Shown piece by piece: positions 8,337-15,920 of a stretch of 35,403 bases of DNA (within the stretch, counting starts at the first letter, position 1; every line of letters begins with the position of its first letter). A model generated the notes under the pieces. The model saw nothing but the letters and a program-made list of their open reading frames with translations, did not search any database and was not told the origin of the DNA. The translations under genes and the position numbers were made by a program. The stretch spans positions 1-35,403 of the forward strand of contig NZ_VUMS01000026.1 of the NCBI RefSeq assembly GCF_009696065.1. The letters run 5' to 3'. Source of the stretch: Oliverpabstia intestinalis (lineage in GTDB: Bacteria; Bacillota; Clostridia; Lachnospirales; Lachnospiraceae).

Positions 8337-9443
8337 TTATTTTTTCTTTTTTTCATGGTTGCTTTCATCCGGCGCATATCCGGTGCTTCCGCGGACGATC
8401 AGACGCGGTTCATACTCGATATGGTAAATACTGGTAGGTTCGTCTCCCTTGCGGTAACTCTTCTGAGATTCGATCTTTCGAAGGATGATATCACAGGCAT
8501 CCCGCCCTTTCTGATCCACGAAATGTTCCACTGTTGTGAGTCCAATGGTATGGAACCTGGAAAACAAAGTGTTGTCACACCCCACCACCGAGATATCTCC
8601 CGGGATCCGGTACTGACGCTCAAGAAGGGCATCCATCGCACCAAATGCCATCATATCATTCAGTGCTGCGATCGCTGTAACCGGCTGTCCTTCCCGAAGC
8701 AGTTCCACGGTCAGATCATATCCCATCCGGTACTCTGACTCAATATTCGGGATCTCCGTATCTTTGCTGTCTGCCGCAGAGCGCACCAGCACATGGTCTG
8801 AAAGTCCCGCTTTTTCAAATTCCATCAGGAAGCCACCCACACGTTTCTGCCGCTGGTGCTGTCTCGCCGTCAGCGGCGGCGCGATAAATGCCACATCCCG
8901 ATGCCCCAGTTCAAGTAGATGACGCGCCATCAGGATCCCCGGTTTCTGATTGTTCAGAGCCACCGCATCAATTGAAAATTCATCGTCACGGTTGCTGATC
9001 ACAACCACCGGGATCTCTCCGGACAGTTCTGCCACCTGGCGGCTGAAACTTGGGTTACAGGCATAGATGATTCCCAGCGGCTGCACTTCCCGCATCATCC
9101 GCAGATAATTTTCCTCGATCTTCAGATCCCTCTGGGTGTTGCAGACAAACACGCCGTACCCGTATTCTTTTGCCATGGCTTCGATGCCCTGCAGCAGCAT
9201 GACATAATAAGGGTTTGTCAGTGTCGGGCAGAACACAACCAGAAGTTTTCTGCTCTTTGCCGATCGGCGGATCCGCTGTTTTGGCAGGTGATAATCCAGC
9301 TTTTCTGCCGCCTCTGTCACCTGACGGATCGTCTCTTTGGAGAAAGATACGTTATATTTTTTATTTAGTATCATAGAAACAGTGGCCTGGGAAACTCCTG
9401 CTTCCCGGGCCACATCCATAGAAGTTGCTTTCTTCTTTGCCAT
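8337..9443 (-). CDS. LacI family transcriptional regulator
   Basis: A 368-residue regulator. The N-terminal helix-turn-helix is clear (TSMDVAREAGVSQATVSMIL, about 7-26) with the hinge helix near 50-58. A periplasmic-binding-protein-like effector domain follows (about 60-350). LacI regulators usually answer to sugars or nucleosides; the ligand and target operator are not visible here. It starts 10 bp behind recR, with AAGGAAA as ribosome site, so it can be read from the dnaX-ybaB-recR transcript. The nearby transketolase and transaldolase genes are possible targets, but no clear operator was found. The 200 bp behind it are AT-rich and hold no gene. Confidence 0.92.
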   Translation of the reverse strand: MAKKKATSMDVAREAGVSQATVSMILNKKYNVSFSKETIRQVTEAAEKLDYHLPKQRIRRSAKSRKLLVVFCPTLTNPYYVMLLQGIEAMAKEYGYGVFVCNTQRDLKIEENYLRMMREVQPLGIIYACNPSFSRQVAELSGEIPVVVISNRDDEFSIDAVALNNQKPGILMARHLLELGHRDVAFIAPPLTARQHQRQKRVGGFLMEFEKAGLSDHVLVRSAADSKDTEIPNIESEYRMGYDLTVELLREGQPVTAIAALNDMMAFGAMDALLERQYRIPGDISVVGCDNTLFSRFHTIGLTTVEHFVDQKGRDACDIILRKIESQKSYRKGDEPTSIYHIEYEPRLIVRGSTGYAPDESNHEKKKK

Positions 9444-9453
9444 CGTTTTTTCC

Positions 9454-10050
9454 TTATAATTCTACGCGTCCTTCCAGTGCACGCAGTAGTGTTACTTCAT
9501 CGATGTACTCCAGATCACCGCCGACCGGAACACCGCTTGCGATACGGCTCACTTTGATACCGGTAGGTTTGATCAGTTTGCTGATATACATGGCTGTCGT
9601 CTCCCCTTCCAGACTGGAATTGGTGGCAATGATCACTTCATCCACATCTTTTTGCAGACGCAGCATCAGCTCTTTTAACCGGATATCTCCCGGACCGATC
9701 CCCAGCATCGGGGAAATAGCTCCGTGAAGGACATGGTACACGCCCTCGTACTTGCCGGTTTTTTCATAAGCTGCCAGATCTCTTGTATTTTCCACAACCA
9801 TGATCTGTTTATGGTTTCGCTTCGGATTGGCACAGATCGGACACAGTTCCTGATCAGTCAGAGTAAAGCATTCTTTGCAGTATCTGACATTCGATCTCGC
9901 GCTGGTCATCGCACCCGCAAGCTGTTCTACCTGATCCTGGGGCATATTGATGATGTGAAACGCCAGGCGCTGGGCTGATTTTGCGCCGATACCCGGAAGT
10001 CTTGACAGCTGTTCGATTAATTTGCTGATATGACTGCTGTAGTATTCCAT
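9454..10050 (-). CDS. recR: Recombination mediator protein RecR
   Basis: A 198-residue protein of normal RecR length. It has the N-terminal helix-hairpin-helix region (LIEQLSRLPGIGAKSAQRLAFH), a four-cysteine zinc finger (CKECFTLTDQELCPIC, about 57-72) and a TOPRIM domain (IMVVENTRDLAAYEKTG through LEGETTAMYI). It acts with RecF/RecO to load RecA on gapped DNA. The ATG at 10050 is one base past the ybaB stop; upstream in-frame codons overlap ybaB and are not needed. Ribosome site GGAGG lies inside the end of ybaB. The dnaX-ybaB-recR order is conserved in most Firmicutes. Confidence 0.97.
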   Translation of the reverse strand: MEYYSSHISKLIEQLSRLPGIGAKSAQRLAFHIINMPQDQVEQLAGAMTSARSNVRYCKECFTLTDQELCPICANPKRNHKQIMVVENTRDLAAYEKTGKYEGVYHVLHGAISPMLGIGPGDIRLKELMLRLQKDVDEVIIATNSSLEGETTAMYISKLIKPTGIKVSRIASGVPVGGDLEYIDEVTLLRALEGRVEL

Positions 10051-10051
10051 C

Positions 10052-10402
10052 TTAGAACGGGAATCCTCCACCCAGACCACCGGTCAGTTTGGACATCACA
10101 GCCTGTGTCTCAGCTTCCATCTTGCGAAGTGCTTCGTTGGTAGCTGCCATGATCAGATCCTCTAACATCTCTACGTCATCCGGATCTACAACTTCTTCTG
10201 CCAGTTTGACTTTGGTCACTTCTTTTTTACCGCTTACGGTCACTTCTACGGCTCCGCCGCCTGCTGCTGCCGTAAATTCTTTCTCTTCCAGCGCTTTCTG
10301 ATTCTCTTCCATCTGTTTCTGCATCTTCTGCGCCTGTTTCATCAGATTATTCATATTACCAGGCATACCCATGCCGCCTGGAAAGCCACCACGTTTTGCC
10401 AC
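10052..10402 (-). CDS. YbaB/EbfC family nucleoid-associated protein
   Basis: A 116-residue protein with the Gly/Met-rich start ([20 protein letters not shown]), a long helix with Gln/Lys-rich coil ([21 protein letters not shown]) and the conserved [16 protein letters not shown] and [19 protein letters not shown] blocks. The family forms dimers that bind DNA and associate with the nucleoid. It lies between dnaX and recR as in most bacteria, with one base before the recR start codon, so translation of the two is probably coupled. Confidence 0.96.
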   Translation of the reverse strand: MAKRGGFPGGMGMPGNMNNLMKQAQKMQKQMEENQKALEEKEFTAAAGGGAVEVTVSGKKEVTKVKLAEEVVDPDDVEMLEDLIMAATNEALRKMEAETQAVMSKLTGGLGGGFPF

Positions 10403-10446
10403 GATTGGTTCCTCCTGTTTTCTCTTAAATCATATTTTTGCATCTT

Positions 10447-12072
10447 TTACTCGTCTTCCGGTTCTTCTTCTACCACGATATTCATGTGAACCGTCTGTTT
10501 TAATATATCATCAACCGAGATTTCTGCCAAGTCCTGATGCATATTTGTTTTCTTTAAAAGCATCTCCACTTCCACGGTTTTTCCCGTCATCTGTAAAATC
10601 AGATCTTCCAGCAGCTGTTTTTTATCCGGATCATCTACACAGGTCTGCGCCAGGTCGTTGGAGAATTCCACATATAATTTATTCTCCCCGGTATTTCCAT
10701 TATATTTCGGCACAGCGGTTGTTAAAAATGTCTTGAACATCCCCTGTGTCTGCATCACGATATTTTTCCAGTTTTCCTTGATCCGCTGCAGATCCTCCGG
10801 CGCTGCTTTTTCCGGTTTCTTCTCCGGTGCAGATGGTGCTGCCTGGGTTGGCTGTACCGGAATACCGCTGTTCATTCCCGCATAACCCGGCAAAGACTGA
10901 ACTGCCGCTATCGGAATTCCCTTTTCCATCTGCTCTTCCAGCACCCGGAGCCGGTCCAGTACGGAATCCAGGTTTGTTTCCATTGCAGGTTTACATAATT
11001 TAATCAATCCCACTTCCACCAGCACACGTTTCTGTGTGGCATTTCGCAGGTTGTTGGAAAGTTCAGATAACACGCGGATATAGCGCATCAGCGTATCGGT
11101 ATCGATCAGCTGACTTTCTTCCTGCAGCGCTTTCAGATTTTCCGAAGATACATCCAGAACTTCTTCCGCATCTTCCGATGTCTTGACCAGCAGGAGATTT
11201 CGCAGATACCAGGTAAAATCATTGACAAACTGTCCCAGTTCTTTTCCATTGACCAGAAGATCTTCCAGGATATGGATGCAGCTGGTGACATCCTGCTCCA
11301 GCACTTTGCGAAGCAGTTTGCTGAACACTTCCGTATCTACGGTTCCCAGCACTTCCAGCACCTTGTCAAAGGTCAGTTCCTGTCCCAGATAGAAGGCGAT
11401 GCACTGATCCAGAAGACTCAGTGCGTCTCGCATGGAACCGTCTCCTGCTTTCGCCACATAGCGAAGTGCTTTCTCTTCCACCGGAATCTGTTCTTTCTCC
11501 ATCAGTTCCCGCAGCCGTCCGGCGATCGTATCAATGGAAATACGGTGAAAATCATACCTCTGACATCTGGACTGGATCGTCACCGGAATCTTGTGGGATT
11601 CGGTGGTTGCCAGAATAAAGATCACATAGGACGGTGGTTCTTCCAGAGTTTTTAACAGTGCGTTAAATGCACCTGCTGACAGCATATGCACCTCATCAAT
11701 GATATACACCTTGTATTTTCCCTGTGTGGGACGGTAGGTAACCTCCTCCCGGATCTCACGGATGTTGTCGACACCGTTGTTGGATGCCGCATCGATCTCG
11801 ATCACATTCATGGATGTTCCCGCCTGTATCGCCCTACAGGTCGGGCACTCGTTACATGGACTGCCGTCCACCGGTTGCTCACAGTTGACCGCTTTTGCAA
11901 GGATCTTTGCCACGGTCGTTTTACCGGTTCCACGGGTTCCACAGAACAAAAATGCGTGACCGATACGGTCCGCACGAATCTGATTTTTTAAAGTTGTTAC
12001 GATATGATCCTGTCCTTTGACATCCTCGAAGGTGTCAGGACGGAACTTACGATATAGAGCGGTATAGCTCAT
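10447..12072 (-). CDS. dnaX: DNA polymerase III subunit gamma/tau
   Basis: A 541-residue clamp-loader ATPase. It has Walker A GTRGTGKTTVAK (about 45-56), a zinc-binding run (CNECPTCRAI) and Walker B with sensor (VYIIDEVHMLS, about 120). SRC arginine-finger region (TIQSRCQRYDFHR) follows near 168. Residues 370-540 are the less conserved tau part, with a Pro/Ala/Lys linker (about 410-435) and a C-terminal domain expected to bind the polymerase. It loads the beta clamp and couples the replisome. I saw no AAAAAAG-type slippery site in the linker, so a separate frameshifted gamma form is not evident. First gene of the dnaX-ybaB-recR-lacI cluster. Confidence 0.97.
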   Translation of the reverse strand: MSYTALYRKFRPDTFEDVKGQDHIVTTLKNQIRADRIGHAFLFCGTRGTGKTTVAKILAKAVNCEQPVDGSPCNECPTCRAIQAGTSMNVIEIDAASNNGVDNIREIREEVTYRPTQGKYKVYIIDEVHMLSAGAFNALLKTLEEPPSYVIFILATTESHKIPVTIQSRCQRYDFHRISIDTIAGRLRELMEKEQIPVEEKALRYVAKAGDGSMRDALSLLDQCIAFYLGQELTFDKVLEVLGTVDTEVFSKLLRKVLEQDVTSCIHILEDLLVNGKELGQFVNDFTWYLRNLLLVKTSEDAEEVLDVSSENLKALQEESQLIDTDTLMRYIRVLSELSNNLRNATQKRVLVEVGLIKLCKPAMETNLDSVLDRLRVLEEQMEKGIPIAAVQSLPGYAGMNSGIPVQPTQAAPSAPEKKPEKAAPEDLQRIKENWKNIVMQTQGMFKTFLTTAVPKYNGNTGENKLYVEFSNDLAQTCVDDPDKKQLLEDLILQMTGKTVEVEMLLKKTNMHQDLAEISVDDILKQTVHMNIVVEEEPEDE

Positions 12073-12105
12073 ATTTCTCTGCCTCTCCTCAATCTGTCAT
12101 AAATT

Positions 12106-12271
12106 GTAACTGTTCAGTAGCCACTGTCTCTCGAGGTGTTTTTATATGAATATGACAAACTCCCGAGACACACAAGCCAAAATGCAACAAAGAGATAGGG
12201 CTGTCACAAAGACCAGCCCTTCTCCCTCTGTTACATTACTTTTTATAACTGTTCCATAATTTCACAGCTGT
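12106..12271. repeat. MITE-like element, copy B, inverted and diverged
   Basis: Positions 12106-12185 are the reverse complement of the right half of the element at 7994-8135 (shared runs GTAACTGTTCAGTAGCCACTG, ATGAATATG, AAGCCAAAATGC). The rest is unrelated and includes a hairpin AGGGCTG...CAGCCCT (12197-12220). A box like the family end lies at 12245-12271. No flanking duplication was found. It fills the gap between pfkA and dnaX. Confidence 0.7.
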
Positions 12272-12283
12272 ACTTTTTCTGTA

Positions 12284-13363
12284 TCAGTCACCGAAACTGA
12301 TACCGATTCTTTTGGCATCTTTGATCTCCTGTGCATCCGGTGTTACCACCTTCAGTTTTCCTGCACACTCTTCCAACGGAACTTTTTTTGTCTTTCCGTT
12401 GATCAGACCTACCATGTAACCATACTCATCGTTCAGGATCAGTTTTGCTGCTGCAGATCCAAGTCTGGTAGACAGTACACGGTCGTACGGACACGGGCTT
12501 CCACCTCTCTGGGTATGTCCCGGAACCGTTACGCGGATCTCCATACCGGTACGGTCTTCGATCTCTTTTGCCACTTTATAGGAAACAGATGGGTAAAGTT
12601 TTCTGTCTTCTTCCATTTTCTTTTTCAGTTCTTTTTTACCAAGTTGTGCATCTTCTTTGGAAATCGCACCTTCTGCTACCGCCAGAATCGTAAATCCGCT
12701 TCCGTTTCTCTTTCTTCTCTCGATGGCTCCCACTACTTTATCAATATCATATGGAATCTCCGGAATCAGGATAACGTCTGCGCCGCTGGCGATTCCTGCG
12801 TACAGGGTCAGCCAGCCTACTTTATGTCCCATAACTTCCACGATAAATACACGATTGTGGGAGGATGCGGTTGTATGGATGCAATCGATGGCTTCTGTTG
12901 CAATATTCACTGCGCTGTAGAAACCGAAGGTCATGTCTGTACCCCAGATATCATTATCGATGGTTTTCGGCAGATGAATAATGTTCAGACCTTCTTCTCT
13001 TAACAGGTTTGCAGTCTTCTGAGTTCCGTTACCGCCAAGAATCACCAGACAATCCAGATTCAGTTTATGATAGTTCTGTTTCATCGCTTCTACTTTGTCC
13101 AGTCCGTTATCATCCGGTGTACGCATCAGTTTGAATGGCTGACGGGATGTACCGAGGATCGTACCGCCACGGGTCAGAATACCGGAAAAATCTTTTGCTG
13201 TCAGCATTCGATAATCTCCGTAGATCAGACCCTTGTATCCGTTCATGAATCCATAGACCTCCAGATCATCAATATTGTGGGAAAGTCCTTTTACTACGCC
13301 TCGCATGGTCGCGTTCAGAGCCTGGCAGTCGCCGCCGCTTGTCAGTAAACCTATTCTCTTCAT
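12284..13363 (-). CDS. pfkA: 6-phosphofructokinase, group III-like
   Basis: A 359-residue phosphofructokinase, longer than the roughly 320 residues of classical PfkA. It has GLLTSGGDCQALNATMRG at the N-terminus, GGNGTQKTA (about 108-116), PKTIDNDIWGTD (about 133-144) and the effector/substrate loop VTVPGHTQRGGSP (about 283). The position equal to Gly104 of Bacillus PFK is Gly, as in ATP enzymes. The position equal to Gly124 is Lys (PKTIDND), as in pyrophosphate enzymes, and Asp103 is Asn. This mix is known from clade III PFKs of Clostridia and Actinobacteria, so the phosphate donor should be tested. It sits inside the tadA-SRP-dnaX neighbourhood and has its own promoter at 13451-13479. Confidence 0.92.
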   Translation of the reverse strand: MKRIGLLTSGGDCQALNATMRGVVKGLSHNIDDLEVYGFMNGYKGLIYGDYRMLTAKDFSGILTRGGTILGTSRQPFKLMRTPDDNGLDKVEAMKQNYHKLNLDCLVILGGNGTQKTANLLREEGLNIIHLPKTIDNDIWGTDMTFGFYSAVNIATEAIDCIHTTASSHNRVFIVEVMGHKVGWLTLYAGIASGADVILIPEIPYDIDKVVGAIERRKRNGSGFTILAVAEGAISKEDAQLGKKELKKKMEEDRKLYPSVSYKVAKEIEDRTGMEIRVTVPGHTQRGGSPCPYDRVLSTRLGSAAAKLILNDEYGYMVGLINGKTKKVPLEECAGKLKVVTPDAQEIKDAKRIGISFGD

Positions 13364-13450
13364 ACCTTTTTTCCGTCCTTCTTTTCAGATTTTTGCACCC
13401 GGTCTTTCACTGCCCCGGTTACAAATTTTTTTCACAATCATCTGGTTATT

Positions 13451-13479
13451 ATTATAGCCCATTTTTGCCACTCTCACAA
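13451..13479 (-). promoter_or_regulatory. pfkA promoter
   Basis: TTGTGA (13474-13479) and TATAAT (13451-13456) are separated by 17 bp on the minus strand, about 90 bp before the pfkA start codon. Confidence 0.7.
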
Positions 13480-13509
13480 GTAAATATCATGTAAATATCA
13501 GGATTCAGA

Positions 13510-13538
13510 TTGACAAATAAAAAGAAACACGATATACT
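13510..13538 (+). promoter_or_regulatory. SRP RNA promoter
   Basis: TTGACA (13510-13515) and TATACT (13533-13538) are separated by 17 bp. The expected start point, 6-7 bases later, coincides with the first paired bases of the SRP RNA. Confidence 0.85.
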
Positions 13539-13544
13539 GAATCC

Positions 13545-13806
13545 TGCGCAGCCGGGGAGTTAGCGGTGCCCTGTACCTGCAATCCGCTACAGCAGGGGTG
13601 ATACCAAACTGAGGGCTTTTCTTTGCAGAGCTGCCTTCTGTAAGTGGCGTTGACGTCTGGGTCTTACGCAACAGGAATCTGTGAACCGTGTCAGGTCAGG
13701 AATGGAGCAGCACTAAGCAGAACCTTCTGTGTGCCGTAAGGGTGCCTGGGCCGAGTTAACTGCAGAAGTAACGTCTGTGGAGGAAGTTCGAAGGGCGGTG
13801 CGCTTT
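13545..13806 (+). ncRNA. ffs: Signal recognition particle RNA, large Bacillus type
   Basis: About 262 nt that follow the B. subtilis scRNA closely: the Alu-domain start (GGGGAGTTAGCGGTGCCCTG, TACCTGCAATCCGCT), the middle block GTGGCGTTGACGTCTGGGTC, domain IV (GTGTCAGGTCAGGAATGGAG then CAGCACTAAGC) and the closing GTGCCTGGGCCGAGTTAACTGC. The GGAA tetraloop is closed by A-U instead of the usual C-G. The 5' TGCGCAGCC pairs with the 3' GGCGGTGCGC, followed by TTTT. With Ffh it targets nascent membrane and secreted proteins. In B. subtilis the gene lies between tadA and dnaX and points the same way; here it is on the opposite strand to both. Confidence 0.95.
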
Positions 13807-13816
13807 TAAAATTGGG

Positions 13817-14053
13817 AAAAATAGCCTGAAGGGGGACGCCCGGAGGGAGATAGAGATACATAAGGGAAGGGACAGCAGTGCGCAGAGCGATTTTAAGCTA
13901 TGTGCTAACTCCGACTATGATTCACGAGTGCCAGCTGGCACTCGCGAATCATAGTCGGAGTTAGCACAGGATCTTAAAACTCGCTCTAACCGCGCACAAA
14001 ATGCTGTCCCTTCCCTTATGTATCTCCCTCCGGGCTGGGTGTTGGCTATTTTT
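13817..14053. repeat. near-perfect long palindrome of about 237 bp
   Basis: The outer ends are AAAAATAGCC and GGCTATTTTT, and the centre is the perfect palindrome CGAGTGCCAGCTGGCACTCG at 13925-13944. The arms match through blocks CCCGGAGGGAGATA, ATACATAAGGGAAGGGACAG and GTGCTAACTCCGACTATGAT, with only small indels and a few mismatches. It starts 10 bp after the SRP RNA and holds no ORF. A transcript would fold into one very long hairpin. No T-run follows the stem, so it is not a normal terminator. I do not recognise it as any known element. Confidence 0.9.
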
Positions 14054-14148
14054 GTAAGGGGTGGGTGTCTGACGGGAGGTTTCCAAGACACTTGTATTTG
14101 TCGTTAAAATCAGTCCATCGGACCAATTATTGATATGCAATGCAACGT

Positions 14149-14196
14149 AAAAAGGCTGCGAAGTATATTTTTTTCAAAATAAACTTCGCAGCCTTC
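14149..14196 (-). terminator. intrinsic terminator of the tadA-tRNA-Ser transcript
   Basis: Arms AAGGCTGCGAAGT and ACTTCGCAGCCTT with an 18-base AT-rich loop end in TTTTT on the minus strand, 18 bp behind the tRNA. Confidence 0.9.
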
Positions 14197-14213
14197 TTCT
14201 GTTGCATTGGTTA

Positions 14214-14301
14214 CGGAGATGGAGAGATTTGAACTCTCGCGCCGGTTGCCCGACCTGCCGCATTTCGAGTGCGGACCCTTCAGCCACTTGGGTACATCTC
14301 C
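14214..14301 (-). tRNA. tRNA-Ser (anticodon CGA)
   Basis: An 88-nt class II tRNA with acceptor stem GGAGATG/CATCTCC and discriminator G. The anticodon arm is CCGCA-CTCGAAA-TGCGG, giving anticodon CGA, which reads UCG. A long variable arm follows and the T-arm is GAGAGTTCAAATCTCTC. The 3' CCA is not encoded (the genomic bases are TAA). Its 5' end is 6 bases after the tadA stop codon, so it is probably cut from the tadA transcript. Confidence 0.96.
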
Positions 14302-14307
14302 ATGGCG

Positions 14308-14847
14308 TTACGAATCAGCAGATTCGCTATTCATTATACTTCCTTGTTTTTCTTCCGTCAATACCCGTTTTTGCCGCTTCTTGATTTCACGCAGTTCTTT
14401 GAAGAATCCACTGAGCATCTGGGAGCACTCTTCCTGTAAAACGCCACGGGTAACTTCTACCTGATGATTGAACTGTTCCATCTCCAGAAGGTTCAGGATC
14501 GATCCGGCGCATCCCGCTTTCGGGTTCATGCTTCCGATCACCACCCGGCTAACTCTCGCCTGGACAATAGCTCCGGCGCACATCTGACACGGTTCCAGAG
14601 TGATATACATCGTACACCCTTCCAGCCGCCAGTCGCCCAGCTTTTTACTCGCTTTTCGGATCGCATTCAGTTCCGCATGGGAGATCGTATTTTTATCTGT
14701 ATTTCTCCGGTTGTATCCTCTTGCAATAATCTTTCCTTCATAAACGATCACACACCCGATCGGCACTTCCATCAGTGCACCTGCTTTTCGTGCCTGCCGG
14801 ATCGCCTCCCGCATAAACCGTTCATCTATTTTCTTCTCATCCATCAT
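14308..14847 (-). CDS. tadA: tRNA-specific adenosine deaminase TadA
   Basis: A 179-residue zinc deaminase. Zinc ligands and catalytic Glu are in SHAELNAI (HAE, about 57-59) and EPCQMCAGAI (PCxxC, about 88-91). The family converts the wobble adenosine of tRNA-Arg(ACG) to inosine. The last 20 residues beyond the domain (KRQKRVLTEEKQ...) are low in conservation. Two adjacent ATG codons can start it, with GGAAG upstream. It is the first gene of a short transcript that ends with tRNA-Ser and a strong terminator. The tadA - SRP RNA - dnaX - recR neighbourhood supports the call. Confidence 0.95.
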   Translation of the reverse strand: MMDEKKIDERFMREAIRQARKAGALMEVPIGCVIVYEGKIIARGYNRRNTDKNTISHAELNAIRKASKKLGDWRLEGCTMYITLEPCQMCAGAIVQARVSRVVIGSMNPKAGCAGSILNLLEMEQFNHQVEVTRGVLQEECSQMLSGFFKELREIKKRQKRVLTEEKQGSIMNSESADS

Positions 14848-14927
14848 TCTTCCGCTTTCCTGTCATCATATCTTGTTTCTTCTTTGCATATGCTACCATA
14901 GAATACTCCAAAAAGGAAGTGTCCATT

Positions 14928-15920
14928 TTGTCTGCATACAAACGTTTTGTTTCTTATCTTTACGAATACGATAACCGGAAAAAGGGAAAAAACCGCGGAT
15001 TTGTCCGTGTCGAGGTCCGAAATCACCAGTGCTGTCTGGAACTTCATATGACTCTTCCCGCCTGCCCGTTTATCCCTATCTTCCGCGCCTACGCATTTGT
15101 CGCCCGTCCCGGCACACTGCACGGTCTGTTTCTCGGCAATCCTTCCTGGAAACAGGGCAATGTATACGGTCAGTTCCGGATTGCAGACACCAGTATCTGC
15201 AACACCAGCTGGAATCTTGATGATATCGATGGTCTCATCGTTGTCTGCGAAACCGGACAACGTTACGCCACCTGCTGGAGTGACTGTAAGATTTCACCGG
15301 AAGATCTCCTTTTGCCGGAATCCGCGCCGATTCTTCGGGCAGCCTCGCTGGAACAGCCGGAATCCCCAGAGACAAACACTGTCAGCACACACCCTGATCC
15401 AGAGCCCGCATCGGACTCCTTCCGTTCTTCCGACACCTCGCCTGCCCGTACACAGACTTCCTCATTTTCCTGGAAACGGCTGACCGAAAGTTATCCACAT
15501 GTTACACCGTTTTTCGATGAAGAAATCCACAACTGCCTGCAATTATCCCCGAAAGATCTTTCTCTTCTTGGCTCTTTCGGAGTTTCCTGTGGCAACAACC
15601 AGTTTTTTCTCTATGGCAGCCACGCCTTCCAGCATTTTCTTCTCGGAAAGATGGAACACGAGGACACCATCTGCTACATTCTGGCTGTCCCCGGCATCTA
15701 TGAGGAGCGGGAACGGCTGCTCGCCAATCTGTTCGGTTTCCCCTACTTTAAGTCCGCCCGGGCAAAAGCTGCACAGCCCGGACATTTCGGCTACTGGTAC
15801 CGGACGATCCACACCGAACCGCAAAATCCCGATCCTATATCCCCCGAATCTCAACCTGTGGAATCGTTTTCCGAAGAATCTGCTGAAAATTCTCCAGCTG
15901 CTCGCGCGAGTAAGACGTGA
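14928..15920 (+). CDS. DUF6128-like protein of unknown function
   Basis: A 330-residue protein counted from a TTG at 14928, chosen because AAGGAAG lies 8 bases before it; the GTG at 14919 overlaps that ribosome site. The N-terminal domain (about 1-125) is a beta-rich unit beginning SAYKRFVSYLYEYDNRKKG. A low-complexity Pro/Ser/Glu/Thr linker follows (about 128-180). The C-terminal domain (about 185-300) has LSPKDLSLLGSFG and a GHFGYWYRTIH end, which I link to DUF6128 proteins of Lachnospiraceae. No signal peptide or membrane helix is seen. The last 86 bp overlap the opposing radical-SAM gene. No function can be given. Confidence 0.7.
   Translation: MSAYKRFVSYLYEYDNRKKGKNRGFVRVEVRNHQCCLELHMTLPACPFIPIFRAYAFVARPGTLHGLFLGNPSWKQGNVYGQFRIADTSICNTSWNLDDIDGLIVVCETGQRYATCWSDCKISPEDLLLPESAPILRAASLEQPESPETNTVSTHPDPEPASDSFRSSDTSPARTQTSSFSWKRLTESYPHVTPFFDEEIHNCLQLSPKDLSLLGSFGVSCGNNQFFLYGSHAFQHFLLGKMEHEDTICYILAVPGIYEERERLLANLFGFPYFKSARAKAAQPGHFGYWYRTIHTEPQNPDPISPESQPVESFSEESAENSPAARASKT

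Noticed and set aside
10780-10850. Possible dnaX frameshift site giving a gamma form
   Set aside because: Only a run of five A residues is present in the linker region; no A-AAA-AAG slippery heptamer with a following stop and hairpin was found.
13807-14060. Long palindrome as a simple terminator of the SRP RNA
   Set aside because: The stem is far longer than any intrinsic terminator and is not followed by a T-run, while a short TTTT already follows the SRP RNA at 13803-13807.
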